Below are positions 8,667 to 18,359 of a stretch of 64,000 nucleotides of DNA, one piece after another; the stretch's first letter is position 1; each line of letters begins with the position of its first letter. The DNA comes from Bacilli bacterium (GTDB taxonomy: Bacteria > Bacillota_I > Bacilli_A > RF39 > UBA660). Made by a program: the position numbers and the translations under genes. The DNA lies in NCBI GenBank assembly GCA_017404385.1, contig JAFRCK010000023.1, forward strand, positions 226,125 to 290,124, written 5' to 3'. The notes under the pieces are model-generated. The model was given only the letters and a program-made list of their open reading frames with translations, was not told the origin of the DNA and searched no databases.

Positions 8667-9221
8667 TTATTCATTATCAGTTATTGTATATTTATTTATA
8701 TAACCATTATCATCATAATCAATCATTACATCATATTCATAAAATTGATAGTTTCCAATTTCTTTTAAACTATCTCTAATCTCAACTATACCTTCTGTTT
8801 TATTAGTATTCTTATCGTTATATATTACATATATTTGATGATCTTTATATTTTTTATTGCTAGTTATTATTTGATTTAAGTCTTGTTTGACAGTTACTCC
8901 ATTACGTCTACCAACTGCATGTTCTAATGTAAAATTAAAAGTACTCTTTGATACACCATTATCGCTAAAGCCTTTAACAATAAAGAAAATAACAACACCT
9001 GTAATAGCAAGGAATATAACTAGAAATATAGGAAGCATTATTTTAGCAATTTTACTATTAGTCTTTAGTTGCTCATTAATAGTCTTCTTTATTTCTTGAT
9101 CCATATCTCTTTCTACTATGATATCCGCATCACAGTATTTACATGTAGCTTTATCTAAGTTAGAATCTACTTTAACATTTGCTCCACAATTCGGGCATTT
9201 ACACGCTATAAATTTAGTCAT
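8667..9221 (-). CDS. Zinc-ribbon membrane protein, function unknown
   Basis: 184 residues. An N-terminal zinc ribbon (CPNCGANVKV...CKYC) is followed by a short coiled region, one membrane segment at about 61-83 and an extracytoplasmic C-terminal domain with a Tyr/Asp-rich end. Similar CxxC-TM proteins are common in Firmicutes but no specific function is known. In Bacillus this position upstream of rplU is held by spoIVFA/spoIVFB, which are not present here. Confidence 0.75.
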   Translation of the reverse strand: MTKFIACKCPNCGANVKVDSNLDKATCKYCDADIIVERDMDQEIKKTINEQLKTNSKIAKIMLPIFLVIFLAITGVVIFFIVKGFSDNGVSKSTFNFTLEHAVGRRNGVTVKQDLNQIITSNKKYKDHQIYVIYNDKNTNKTEGIVEIRDSLKEIGNYQFYEYDVMIDYDDNGYINKYTITDNE

Positions 9222-9233
9222 TTTTTATCACCT

Positions 9234-9689
9234 CTACCAATCTATTTCTTCTTTACTACTATTTTTATATCCAATGATTGTAAATTCTTCCCCATCATGA
9301 TCATTTTCAAAAATATAATTAATATCATAATTATCTAATGTTTTTTTAGAAAAATATGATAAAGATTCATTACCAATTTCTTTACACTTATTCATAGTTA
9401 TGTTTTTTTCTACTTCGGCTGTTATAAATATTTTATTACCTTTTAGTTCAATAAATAAGTCATCTAATTCTTCAATTTCTTTAAATTTTTCTAATTCTTT
9501 TACTAAATTTTCATCAACAGTTTTAACTTTAATAATTTTCTCTTCAACATCATTATCCTTTTTATTTATTCTTGTTTTTTTGTGATCATCAAATAAACAT
9601 TTAATTCCTAATATAACTCCAACTAACATTAATACTGTTACTATAGCTACTATAATACTAATTAAAACAGCTTTCTTTTTATAATTCAT
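9234..9689 (-). CDS. Single-pass membrane protein, unknown
   Basis: 151 residues from the ATG at 9689, which has a GGAGGT site; a longer in-frame start lacks one. One membrane helix (~6-28) follows MNYKKKAV and the rest is a charged extracytoplasmic domain. It ends 12 bases before the zinc-ribbon gene, so the two are probably cotranscribed. Family not recognised. Confidence 0.65.
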   Translation of the reverse strand: MNYKKKAVLISIIVAIVTVLMLVGVILGIKCLFDDHKKTRINKKDNDVEEKIIKVKTVDENLVKELEKFKEIEELDDLFIELKGNKIFITAEVEKNITMNKCKEIGNESLSYFSKKTLDNYDINYIFENDHDGEEFTIIGYKNSSKEEIDW

Positions 9690-9743
9690 AATTACCTCCA
9701 AAACTATAAAAATTATAGTATAAAATAAATAAATAGTCAAAAT

Positions 9744-9766
9744 AAAAAGAGAGTTTATCTCTCTTT
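9744..9766 (-). terminator. Terminator of spoIVB
   Basis: Stem AAAGAGA/TCTCTTT at the spoIVB stop with a following T-rich tract on the minus strand. Confidence 0.7.
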
Positions 9767-10730
9767 ATTCGTCAAGCATTTTTGTTATAAAAATACCATA
9801 TCCTTTTTTACAATCATCTACTATAACATGAGTTACTGCTCCTACAAGCTTATTATTTTGAACTATTGGTGAACCACTCATTCCTTGAATAATACCACCA
9901 GTAGAATTTAATAATTCCTCATCAGTTATAGTAAATAAAATGTTTTTTAAATCGTCTTTTTTATCAATTTTTTCTATATTGATACTATATTCTTTAACAT
10001 TATCCTGATCTATTACTGTAAATATACTGGCACTACCAAGTACTATTTCATCAGGATTTGCTACTTCTATTAAGTTATTATTTAATTCTTTTTCATAATA
10101 ACCATATATACCTTTTAAAGTATTATCAGTAATAGTACCATATTTTTCATTTATATTAGTTGTTGCTTCTTTCTCACCTGGGGATCCATTTGATGATTTA
10201 CTAATTCCAGTTATTATAGATTCATAAATAGAACCACTATCTATATTTAAAATAGTATTAGTAACGCTATCTTGTATTTGATGACCTAATGCTATAAATC
10301 TTTTATTAGCGGGATCTACCATAGTTAAAGTCCCTATTCCATTAACTTTATCTTTAACATATAAACCTGTTTTATAATCATCATTTTCTTTATATAATTT
10401 TAAACTAGTATTATATATTTTTTTATTTCTAGAATAAGTAATATCTATCAATTCCTTATCTGAATCATTATTTATTTCTTTAGTAAAATCATCAATAGAT
10501 TTTACATCATTATTATTTACTTTAACAATATAATCTCCTGCTTCTATTCCAGAATCTCTAGCAATATATTCATCATCTACTTTATAAAGACCAACAACTA
10601 GTACTCCTTTAGTTTTAACTTCTATACCTATATTTTGACCACCTAATATAACTTTATCTGAATAAGCCAAAACAGTTACTGGTAGTAATAAAGATATAAA
10701 TAAACTTAAAAACAGTCTTTTAAATCTCAT
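9765..10730 (-). CDS. spoIVB: Stage IV sporulation serine protease SpoIVB (S55)
   Basis: 321 residues against ~426 in B. subtilis; the shortening is mainly N-terminal. An N-terminal signal segment (1-22) leads to a PDZ domain (~30-110) and the S55 peptidase domain with His150 (FIALGH) and the catalytic serine in GMSGSP near 285. In Bacillus the forespore-made protease cleaves SpoIVFA to trigger sigma-K processing. Neither spoIVFA nor spoIVFB is in this window. The linkage with xseB/xseA/nusB resembles the Bacillus chromosome minus recN, ahrC, dxs and ispA. Confidence 0.92.
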   Translation of the reverse strand: MRFKRLFLSLFISLLLPVTVLAYSDKVILGGQNIGIEVKTKGVLVVGLYKVDDEYIARDSGIEAGDYIVKVNNNDVKSIDDFTKEINNDSDKELIDITYSRNKKIYNTSLKLYKENDDYKTGLYVKDKVNGIGTLTMVDPANKRFIALGHQIQDSVTNTILNIDSGSIYESIITGISKSSNGSPGEKEATTNINEKYGTITDNTLKGIYGYYEKELNNNLIEVANPDEIVLGSASIFTVIDQDNVKEYSINIEKIDKKDDLKNILFTITDEELLNSTGGIIQGMSGSPIVQNNKLVGAVTHVIVDDCKKGYGIFITKMLDE

Positions 10731-10791
10731 AAAAACTCCTTATAATCTATAGATTACATTATTAGTTTTTACAAATTTAGACAAAATAATC

Positions 10792-10816
10792 AAAAAAATA
10801 CCATTTTATGGTATTT
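10792..10816 (-). terminator. Terminator of nagZ
   Basis: Stem AAATACC/GGTATTT (10796-10802, 10810-10816) followed by a T run, so spoIVB is probably transcribed separately. Confidence 0.75.
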
Positions 10817-12023
10817 ATTCATATATTTTATTTACAATTGATTTATGTTCATCACTACCTAACGTAGTTTTATCAAGATATTTATAATCTTTTAAATAAG
10901 TATATTTATATATCAATATTTTTTTAACAGATTCATTTATTCTATCTTCTGAAATGTTGTTTTTAATATATTCTATTGTTTTAGCAGTACCATTTGGCAT
11001 AAGTAATAAATCAGCTCCTGCGGATACTGCCTTTGTAACAATTTCTTCATCAGTATAATTCTCAGTTAATGCACCCATATTTAAAGCATCTGTTATAATT
11101 AGACCTTTATAATTTAAATCATTTTTTAATATATCAGTTATAATCTTTTTAGATAACGAAGCCGGTGTATCATCTCCAGTAATATTTGGTAAAGCTATAT
11201 GACCAACCATAATCATTTTAGCCCCATTTTCTATTGCATTTTGAAATGGTATTAACTCTAATGATTTAATATCTTCATATGTTTTATTGACTACAGGTAA
11301 AGAATAATGTGAATCAGCTAAAGTATCACCATGACCAGGAAAATGTTTAAAACAGCCCATTATTCCGTTTTCTTCGAGTGCTTGGTTAAATGCAATTGCC
11401 ATATTAGAAACAGTTTTAGGATCATTACCAAAAGCTCTATCACCAATAACTGTATTATCTGGGTTTGTCCATATATCAGCATCAGGTGCATATGTAACAT
11501 TTATACCAAGCGTTCTAAGTTCTTCAGCAAGTACTTTAGCAACTTCTTTAGCTTTAGATATATCTCCTGTTTTACCTACGTCATACATAGGAGGTATATC
11601 AGTTACTTCCACATCAGTAAGTGCCTTTAATCTTTGTACAAGACCACCCTCTTCATCAGTAGATATAATCATAGGAATTTTACTATTTTCATTTAAAGTA
11701 TCAATAAACTTTTTAGTTTCATCAAAAGTAGAATAATTATCAAGCATTAATATAAATCCCCCTGGGGAATAAGTTTTAATAACATTAAGCAAATCATCAT
11801 CTACAGTTGGTGATAAATAGTAAATAACAAGCATTTGCGCTATTTTTTCATCTAAAGACATTGTTGACATCTGTTTATCAACTTTATCTTCTATAGTTTC
11901 GACAACTGGAGTAGTATTCTTATTATTTTTCTTGGTATTATTACTTGGACTAGTTTTAGAACCACAACCTACTAAAAAAACAACTAATAATATAGTTAAT
12001 AATAATCTTCTAAATTTCTTCAT
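10815..12023 (-). CDS. nagZ: Glycoside hydrolase family 3 lipoprotein (NagZ type)
   Basis: 402 residues. The signal peptide ends in a lipobox LVGC with Cys20, so the enzyme should be a membrane-anchored lipoprotein. A Ser/Asn/Lys/Thr-rich linker precedes the GH3 barrel. The beta-N-acetylglucosaminidase motif KHFPGHGDTLADSH (catalytic Asp/His pair) and the nucleophile region IITDALNMGAL are intact. It likely trims GlcNAc from peptidoglycan fragments in cell-wall recycling. It ends upstream of spoIVB and begins 2 bases after xseB. Confidence 0.93.
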   Translation of the reverse strand: MKKFRRLLLTILLVVFLVGCGSKTSPSNNTKKNNKNTTPVVETIEDKVDKQMSTMSLDEKIAQMLVIYYLSPTVDDDLLNVIKTYSPGGFILMLDNYSTFDETKKFIDTLNENSKIPMIISTDEEGGLVQRLKALTDVEVTDIPPMYDVGKTGDISKAKEVAKVLAEELRTLGINVTYAPDADIWTNPDNTVIGDRAFGNDPKTVSNMAIAFNQALEENGIMGCFKHFPGHGDTLADSHYSLPVVNKTYEDIKSLELIPFQNAIENGAKMIMVGHIALPNITGDDTPASLSKKIITDILKNDLNYKGLIITDALNMGALTENYTDEEIVTKAVSAGADLLLMPNGTAKTIEYIKNNISEDRINESVKKILIYKYTYLKDYKYLDKTTLGSDEHKSIVNKIYE

Positions 12024-12025
12024 AA

Positions 12026-12259
12026 TTATTCTTTAATTTCCATTTCTTTAAAATCTTCTAATTCATTATTTTCATTTAAAATCTTATTAACTGCTTTAGT
12101 AGCATTATCTAATTTAGTAGAACATTCTTTTGCTATTTTCATAGCTTCAGTATATTTATTAATAGCATCATCTAAATCTACATTTCCTTCTTCTAATTCT
12201 TTAACAATGTTTTCTAATTCAGTTAATTTTTCTTCAAATTTCTTTTCTTCTTTAGCCAT
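12026..12259 (-). CDS. xseB: Exonuclease VII small subunit
   Basis: 77 residues with the family pattern KKFEEKLTELENIVKELEEG..DLDDAINKYTEAMK. It binds XseA to form exonuclease VII, which degrades single-stranded DNA. An unrelated small gene separates it from xseA. Confidence 0.95.
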   Translation of the reverse strand: MAKEEKKFEEKLTELENIVKELEEGNVDLDDAINKYTEAMKIAKECSTKLDNATKAVNKILNENNELEDFKEMEIKE

Positions 12260-12260
12260 T

Positions 12261-12665
12261 TTAATCCTCCTTAACTAGCTTTTTAACCTTTATTTTTTTA
12301 TATTTTTTATCATATACTTTTTTATAATCTATATAATCTTTTAATTCAGAAACCTTATGTTCACATATTTCCATCTTTCTATCAATAAATATAGTTTTGT
12401 TTACTTTATATAATCTAAAATATTCTTCATATAAATTATGTATTAGATCATATATTTCTTCTTCAGAAAGATTATCTATCTCATCATAATTAATTATTTC
12501 TCTTCTAGATTCAAAAAACTTTTTAGAATCATCATTTTTAAACTCTTCTAATCCTTTATAATCACTATTTGCTTTCATTTCAGATATAACATAATTAGGT
12601 AAATTACCTATAAAAACCAAATCTTTAATATCTACAAATAAACTTTCACCAGCAACAAATCTCAT
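12261..12665 (-). CDS. Hypothetical protein between xseA and xseB
   Basis: 134 residues from the ATG at 12665, which follows an AGGTGAT site. Soluble, charged, helical protein with a Lys-rich C-terminus; family not recognised. It overlaps the xseA stop by a few bases in the operon and ends 1 base before xseB, so it is coupled to exonuclease VII expression. Confidence 0.65.
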   Translation of the reverse strand: MRFVAGESLFVDIKDLVFIGNLPNYVISEMKANSDYKGLEEFKNDDSKKFFESRREIINYDEIDNLSEEEIYDLIHNLYEEYFRLYKVNKTIFIDRKMEICEHKVSELKDYIDYKKVYDKKYKKIKVKKLVKED

Positions 12666-12670
12666 TTTTA

Positions 12671-13933
12671 TCACCTAGTTTCTATAACCGTAGCACCTAT
12701 CTCGCCATTCTTTAAAGATACACTTATTGTATCTCCCTTTTTAACCTTTTTAATATCAGTAATAACTTTATTATCAATTTTAGTTATAGAATAACCTCTT
12801 TTTAATGTATTAAGTGGATTTAATACTTCTAATTTTTCAATTAGATGATTATATTTATTATTCTTGTTTTCAAATATCTTTTCTGGATTACTTAAAACAT
12901 AACTTGTTTTAATATTATCTAATCTAATTTTTTTATTTTCAATATAATTTGTAATATAATTATTTAATTTATCAATAGTATTAGATAGTTTTTGTTCTTT
13001 TATTTCATATATACTCATTGGATTTTTTAATATATAACTAGTTTTAATTTTATCTAATATTGTTTTATTATGATTGATTATATTATTAACATTTTTAGAA
13101 GCTCTAAGTTCTAATTGTTTAATTAATTTAATTAGTTCATTTTTATCTGGTACAGCAATTTCAGCTGCTCCTGTGGGTGTAGCAGCACGTACATCTGCAA
13201 CAAAGTCTGCAATAGTAAAATCAATTTCATGTCCTACAGCACTTATAACTGGTGTTTTACAATTAAATATAGCTCTAGCAACTATTTCTTCATTAAATGC
13301 CCATAGATCTTCTATAGAACCTCCACCTCTACCTACAATCAAAGTATCTAGATTATAAGTATCAGCAATTTTAATTTTATTTACTATATCTTCTTTAGCA
13401 CCATTTCCTTGTACAAGAGATGGAAATAGAATTACTTCACATAAAGGATATCTTCTATTTATAGTAGATATAATATCCCTAATAGCAGCACCAGTAGGAG
13501 CAGTTACAACACCAACTCTATTTGGTACCTTTGGTATTTCTTTCTTATGAGATTCATCAAATAAACCTTCTTTTTTTAAATCTTGTTTTAATTTTTCATA
13601 TAATGCATATAAATTACCAACACCATCTTCCATCATTTCAGAAACATAAATTTGATAATTACCCGTTTGTTCAAATACACTTATTCTACCTTTAACAAGT
13701 ACCTTTGTTCCATCAATAGGTTCAAAAGCAACATTCTTTGTTGAAGAAGCAAACATAATAGCACTAATTCTACTTTCCTCATCTTTGATAGTAAAATAAA
13801 AATGACCTCTAGAATGTTTTTTAAAGTTTGATATTTCTCCCTTTATATATACTTCCTGTAGATTGACGTCATTATCTATTTTATACTTTATATAACGAGT
13901 TAATGCACCAACTGATATATAATTATTATTCAT
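12671..13933 (-). CDS. xseA: Exonuclease VII large subunit
   Basis: 420 residues from the ATG at 13933, whose GGAGAT site lies in the end of nusB. OB-fold domain (~1-100: SVGALTRYIK...YIKGEISNFKKHSRGHFYFTIKD) then the catalytic domain with VGVVTAPTGAA, GRGGGSIEDLWAFN and SAVGHEIDFTIAD, then a coiled-coil region. folD, which lies between xseA and nusB in Bacillus, is absent. Confidence 0.97.
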   Translation of the reverse strand: MNNNYISVGALTRYIKYKIDNDVNLQEVYIKGEISNFKKHSRGHFYFTIKDEESRISAIMFASSTKNVAFEPIDGTKVLVKGRISVFEQTGNYQIYVSEMMEDGVGNLYALYEKLKQDLKKEGLFDESHKKEIPKVPNRVGVVTAPTGAAIRDIISTINRRYPLCEVILFPSLVQGNGAKEDIVNKIKIADTYNLDTLIVGRGGGSIEDLWAFNEEIVARAIFNCKTPVISAVGHEIDFTIADFVADVRAATPTGAAEIAVPDKNELIKLIKQLELRASKNVNNIINHNKTILDKIKTSYILKNPMSIYEIKEQKLSNTIDKLNNYITNYIENKKIRLDNIKTSYVLSNPEKIFENKNNKYNHLIEKLEVLNPLNTLKRGYSITKIDNKVITDIKKVKKGDTISVSLKNGEIGATVIETR

Positions 13934-14330
13934 CTTTATTATCTCCATGATATATTTTATCTAATACTGCATTAATCATATTTTTAACCTTTTCATCAGA
14001 ATATTCCTTAGATAGTTCTACGGCTTCATTAATCGCAACAACTTCTGGTGTATCTGTATATACAAGTTCATAAATACCCATTCTAAGTATTGCCTGATCT
14101 ATCTTACCAAGTCTATCAATAGTCCATTCTTTTAAATTCTTATTAGCTATTTTATCAATATCATTTCTATTTTCTAAAACACCATTAACAATTTCATTAA
14201 CAAATTCATTATCAATTTCCATGTTCTCTTTTATAACATCTTCTACTTTATATTCAATCTTAGAAGATTCATATAAAAATATTTGATATAAAATAGTCAT
14301 AATTATTTTTCTAAGTTCAGTTCTGTTCAT
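13926..14330 (-). CDS. nusB: Transcription antitermination factor NusB
   Basis: 134 residues with the all-helical NusB fold; the C-terminal half (IDRLGKIDQAILRMGIYELVY..VVAINEAVELSKEYSDEK) is highly typical. It acts with NusE in rRNA antitermination. Its 3' end overlaps the xseA start by 8 bases. Confidence 0.96.
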   Translation of the reverse strand: MNRTELRKIIMTILYQIFLYESSKIEYKVEDVIKENMEIDNEFVNEIVNGVLENRNDIDKIANKNLKEWTIDRLGKIDQAILRMGIYELVYTDTPEVVAINEAVELSKEYSDEKVKNMINAVLDKIYHGDNKDE

Positions 14331-14365
14331 AACAAATCACCTAAAACAATTATAACAAATAAAAT

Positions 14366-14390
14366 AAAAAAATACTACATAGTAGTATCT
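14366..14390 (-). terminator. Terminator downstream of mutS unit
   Basis: Stem ATACTAC/GTAGTAT with a T run on the minus strand, overlapping the last codons of the 14375-14911 gene. Confidence 0.75.
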
Positions 14391-14911
14391 TTTTTATTTC
14401 CTTTTATTATTAAAATAATATCAATAGCTATAAATATAAATAAACCAACAATAAATACATATGTAGCAATTAATTTATAATTAACAATAGATTCATTAGT
14501 TTTTAAATTAACATTTGTATAATAGCCAAGTATAAATTCATTATCTGGATTTTCCTTTATATAAGAGTCTTTAACATCCTCTGTATAATTATTATCTTTC
14601 ATTTTCATTAAATTAACATTATGTGTTAATACAGTATTTGGATATAAAACAATTAATATAGATTTATCATTATACTTTACTACATAGGTTTTATATTTTT
14701 CTTTTGATTCAACCATAAATCTTGTTTCTTCTGCTTTACTTAAGTCAAAAGTAACATAAGTATTATTCTTATATTTATTATATGAATCAATATTATTAAT
14801 TATTTTTCTATTTTTTATGTCATCATAGTCATTATTAATAAATAAAGATAATATAAGTAATACTATAATAATTGCTATAAAAATAATATCCCCTAATTTT
14901 TTCTTATTCAT
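14375..14911 (-). CDS. Membrane protein with N- and C-terminal helices, unknown
   Basis: 178 residues. Membrane helices at about 7-24 and 147-167 flank an extracytoplasmic domain rich in Asn, Lys and Tyr. It starts 1 base downstream of the mutS stop with an AGAGGGA site and is probably cotranscribed. Family not recognised. Confidence 0.65.
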   Translation of the reverse strand: MNKKKLGDIIFIAIIIVLLILSLFINNDYDDIKNRKIINNIDSYNKYKNNTYVTFDLSKAEETRFMVESKEKYKTYVVKYNDKSILIVLYPNTVLTHNVNLMKMKDNNYTEDVKDSYIKENPDNEFILGYYTNVNLKTNESIVNYKLIATYVFIVGLFIFIAIDIILIIKGNKKDTTM

Positions 14912-14912
14912 A

Positions 14913-17456
14913 TTAATCCCTCTTATTTGCTTCTTTCTTTAATTCAAATAATGTATTTAAGGCATCTATTGGTGTCATATTTAATACATCTAAATTCTTT
15001 ATTTTTTCTTCTATAATTGATTTCTTTTCTTCTTCTAAAGGTAAAGCCAACTCTACAACTCTTTCTTTTCTTTTGCTATTAGAACTATTTTCATAAGTTT
15101 CTAATATTTCGTTAGCTCTTTTTAATAATTCATCAGGTAATTTAGCTAGTTTAGCAACATGAAGTCCATAACTTTTATCAATACTACCATCTTTTATTTT
15201 GTGTAAAAATGTAATATTACCATTATCCTCAATTGCAGATACATGTACATTTTTTAGATTAGGTAATGTATTAGATAAATCAGTTAGTTCATGATAATGA
15301 GTTGAGAAGAATGTTTTTGCTCCTACATGGTTATGAATGTATTCTATTATAGCAGCCGCTAAAGACATACCATCATATGTTGCTGTTCCTCTACCTAATT
15401 CATCAAATAAAATTAGACTATTAGGAGTAGCATTCATAATAGCATTATTTGCTTCTTTCATTTCTACCATAAATGTAGAAGATCCAGAAACTAAATCATC
15501 ACTTGCTCCTATTCTTGTAAATATCTTATCAAATATAGGTAAATTAGCATAACTAGCAGGTACATAACTTCCTATTTGAGCCATTATTGATATTATAGCC
15601 ATTTGTCTTTCATATGTAGATTTACCTGCCATATTTGGACCAGTAATTAACATTACAGTAGTGTTTTTATCAAACTTAATATCATTAGGAGAAAATTCTT
15701 CTGTCATTACTTTTTCTATAACAGGGTGTCTACTATCTTTTATATCAATAATATGTTCATCATTAAATATAGGTCTAACATAATTATTTTCTTCTGCGAC
15801 TACTGTTAAAGCAGCTAGTACATCTAATTCACTTAATTCTTTAGATAAATCTTGTAATGCTGATATATATTCTTTTACTTTATTTCTTATATCTATAAAT
15901 AATTCATATTCAAGTTCTATAATCTTTTCTTCTGCACCAAGTATTAAAGATTCTTTTTCTTTTAATAAAGGTGTAATATATCTTTCACCAGTAGATAATG
16001 TTTGTTTTCTTTCATAACCATATTCTTCTTTAATATCTTTGATCGAACCTTTACTTACTTCAATATAATAACCAAATACTTTGTTAAAACCTACCTTTAA
16101 ATTTTTAATGCCAGTTCTTTCTCTTTCCTCTTGTTCTAATTTAGAAACAAAGTCTTTATTATCTTTTCTAGCTATTTTTATTTCATCTAGCTCTTTATTA
16201 TATCCTTCCTTTATTAAATAACCTTCTTTTAACGATATAGGTGGTTCTTCATATATAGAATCATTAAGTAATTTATATAAATCAGTAAATGTATTTATCT
16301 CTTTAAAACCTAGTTTCTTTAATATATCATTAATACTAGGTAATACCTGAAGTGATGTCTTTAATTGAATCATATCTCTTGCATTTGCTGAACTAAAACC
16401 TACTTTACCAACAAGTCTTTCTAAGTCATAAATATTATCTAAATATTCTCTTAATTCGTCTTTAAGAATAAATTCATTCATTAGTTTTTCTATTTTATCT
16501 TGTCTTTCTATAATAGTCTCTTTATTAACTAATGGATTAAGTATATAACTTTTTAATTTTCTAGCACCAAATGCAGTCTTAGTTTTATCAAGTAACCAAA
16601 GAAGAGAATATTTTTTTTCTTTAGTTCTAATATTTTCAACTAATTCTAAATTTCTTTTAGTATTAATATCCATTCTTAAAAATGAATTTTCATTTACAAT
16701 ATTTACTTTTTGTAAATGAGATAAACTCCTCTTTTGAGTAGATTCTAAATAGGATAATAAATGTTTAATAGCTTCAATTATTCTTTCATCATCGATATCT
16801 TTATATATTTTACTATAATCACTATTTAAATCAGTATTATTGTAAACAGATATAGTTAAATTATAATGTCTTCTTACTTCATCAAGTATAATTCTATTAA
16901 AATCACTTTTAATAACAACTTCTTTTATATTTCTCTCTATAATTTCATTTATTAGAGTATTATCATCATGTTCTATTATAAATGCATTAAATTCTCCAGT
17001 AGTAATATCTGAATAACTAACTACATAAGCATATTTAATATCTAATACATTACCTATATAATTATTAGATTTTTCATCAAGCATATCAGAATTCATTTGA
17101 GTACCCGATGAAACAACTTGTATTATATCTCTTTTGACTAATGTCTTTGTAGTTTTAGGATCTTCAACTTGTTCACAAATAGCTACTTTATATCCCTTTT
17201 CTAATAATTTATTTATGTATATTTCAGCAGCATGATAAGGAACTCCACACATAGGAACTCTTTCTTCTAAACCACATGATTTACCAGTTAGAGTAAGTTC
17301 TAAATCCCTTGAAACGTTAATTGCATCTTCAAAAAACATTTCATAAAAATCACCTACTCTAAAAAATATTACCGTATCTAAATTTTCATTTTTGACATCA
17401 ATATATTGTTTCATCATAGGAGAAACTTTTGTTATATCTACATCTTGCATTTTCAT
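14913..17456 (-). CDS. mutS: DNA mismatch repair protein MutS
   Basis: 847 residues from the ATG at 17456 (AGGTGA site); a GTG three codons upstream overlaps that site. N-terminal mismatch-binding domain with the Phe-x-Glu motif in RVGDFYEMF, connector, lever and clamp domains, Walker A GPNMAGKST and the block FDELGRGTATYDGMSLAAA followed by FFSTHYHEL. Full-length family member. No mutL is adjacent. Confidence 0.98.
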   Translation of the reverse strand: MKMQDVDITKVSPMMKQYIDVKNENLDTVIFFRVGDFYEMFFEDAINVSRDLELTLTGKSCGLEERVPMCGVPYHAAEIYINKLLEKGYKVAICEQVEDPKTTKTLVKRDIIQVVSSGTQMNSDMLDEKSNNYIGNVLDIKYAYVVSYSDITTGEFNAFIIEHDDNTLINEIIERNIKEVVIKSDFNRIILDEVRRHYNLTISVYNNTDLNSDYSKIYKDIDDERIIEAIKHLLSYLESTQKRSLSHLQKVNIVNENSFLRMDINTKRNLELVENIRTKEKKYSLLWLLDKTKTAFGARKLKSYILNPLVNKETIIERQDKIEKLMNEFILKDELREYLDNIYDLERLVGKVGFSSANARDMIQLKTSLQVLPSINDILKKLGFKEINTFTDLYKLLNDSIYEEPPISLKEGYLIKEGYNKELDEIKIARKDNKDFVSKLEQEERERTGIKNLKVGFNKVFGYYIEVSKGSIKDIKEEYGYERKQTLSTGERYITPLLKEKESLILGAEEKIIELEYELFIDIRNKVKEYISALQDLSKELSELDVLAALTVVAEENNYVRPIFNDEHIIDIKDSRHPVIEKVMTEEFSPNDIKFDKNTTVMLITGPNMAGKSTYERQMAIISIMAQIGSYVPASYANLPIFDKIFTRIGASDDLVSGSSTFMVEMKEANNAIMNATPNSLILFDELGRGTATYDGMSLAAAIIEYIHNHVGAKTFFSTHYHELTDLSNTLPNLKNVHVSAIEDNGNITFLHKIKDGSIDKSYGLHVAKLAKLPDELLKRANEILETYENSSNSKRKERVVELALPLEEEKKSIIEEKIKNLDVLNMTPIDALNTLFELKKEANKRD

Positions 17457-17481
17457 ATACTTCACCTATATGAATTATAAC

Positions 17482-17508
17482 ATATTTTTTATATTATTTA
17501 CATATATT
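17482..17508 (+). promoter_or_regulatory. Candidate mother-cell (sigma-E-like) promoter of ylbJ
   Basis: An ATATTT element (17482-17487) stands 13 bases before CATATATT (17501-17508), close to the B. subtilis sigma-E -10 consensus CATACAnT. Only five bases separate it from the ATG at 17514, which would give a leaderless message. Chance matches are common in such AT-rich DNA. Confidence 0.35.
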
Positions 17509-17513
17509 TTACT

Positions 17514-18359
17514 ATGAAAAAAGTAATAATAATTATTGTATTATTATTAGAATTATTTTTATTATTTAATTCTAAAATTGTAATAATTGAATTTAGAAAA
17601 ACATTAAATATATGTTTGTATTCATTAATGCCTACTATGTTTTTCTCTATATTATTCTCAAATATACTATTATTAAATAATTTTGAAAATATATTACCTA
17701 ACTTTAAAAATAAAAAAAATATATCAATAATAATACTATCTATGTTATCGGGTTATCCAAATAATATTAAACTACTAAAAGAAGATAATAATGAATATAT
17801 GAATTATTGTACTAATTATGTTAATCCGCTTTTTTTAATAGGAACAGTTGGAACTCTTTATTTAAAAAATATGTCTATAACTATAATAATATTATTTTCA
17901 CATTATATATCTAATATAATTATGTATATAATTCTAAAAAACAAAATAAAAATTATCGCCTCTAACAGTTCTATATCATCAAAAAGTTTTTACACTAAGT
18001 CGGTAACAACTACTATAACTACTTTAGCAGTTATATTTACAAATTTATTACTAATATCAATAATTATTTCATTATTAAAATATACTTTACCTTTTGATAA
18101 TGGTTTAAATAGTTTTATATTTGGATTAATAGAATTTTCTAAAGGGACTTATGAAATATCTATTTGTAATCTAAATATTTATTTAAAAGGATTAATAATA
18201 CTAATAATAATTACATTTGGAAGTATATCAATTCATTTACAAAGTATAACAATTAATCCAAAAATAAAATACATTAAGTTTCTATTATATAGATTACTTA
18301 ATGTATTAATTTCTATTTTTATTTATTGCTTTATATTATCAATTTATAAATTCAAGTAA
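17514..18359 (+). CDS. ylbJ: Sporulation membrane protein YlbJ (SpoVV-like)
   Basis: 281 residues, short for the family (~400). Polytopic hydrophobic protein. The block SLMPTMFFSILFSN and LSMLSGYPNNIKLLKED match the YlbJ/nucleoside-recognition (gate) pattern, where Bacillus has SGYPxGAK. In B. subtilis this protein (SpoVV) moves dipicolinic acid across the outer forespore membrane. There is no Shine-Dalgarno sequence before the ATG. Its 3' end overlaps the convergent prepilin peptidase gene by 21 bases. Confidence 0.75.
   Translation: MKKVIIIIVLLLELFLLFNSKIVIIEFRKTLNICLYSLMPTMFFSILFSNILLLNNFENILPNFKNKKNISIIILSMLSGYPNNIKLLKEDNNEYMNYCTNYVNPLFLIGTVGTLYLKNMSITIIILFSHYISNIIMYIILKNKIKIIASNSSISSKSFYTKSVTTTITTLAVIFTNLLLISIIISLLKYTLPFDNGLNSFIFGLIEFSKGTYEISICNLNIYLKGLIILIIITFGSISIHLQSITINPKIKYIKFLLYRLLNVLISIFIYCFILSIYKFK

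Noticed and set aside
13074..13358. Plus-strand open frame opposite xseA
   Set aside because: Lies wholly inside a well-supported gene, with antisense-type composition and no start signals. Similar shadows opposite mutS, nagZ, the toxin gene and dnaJ were dropped for the same reason.
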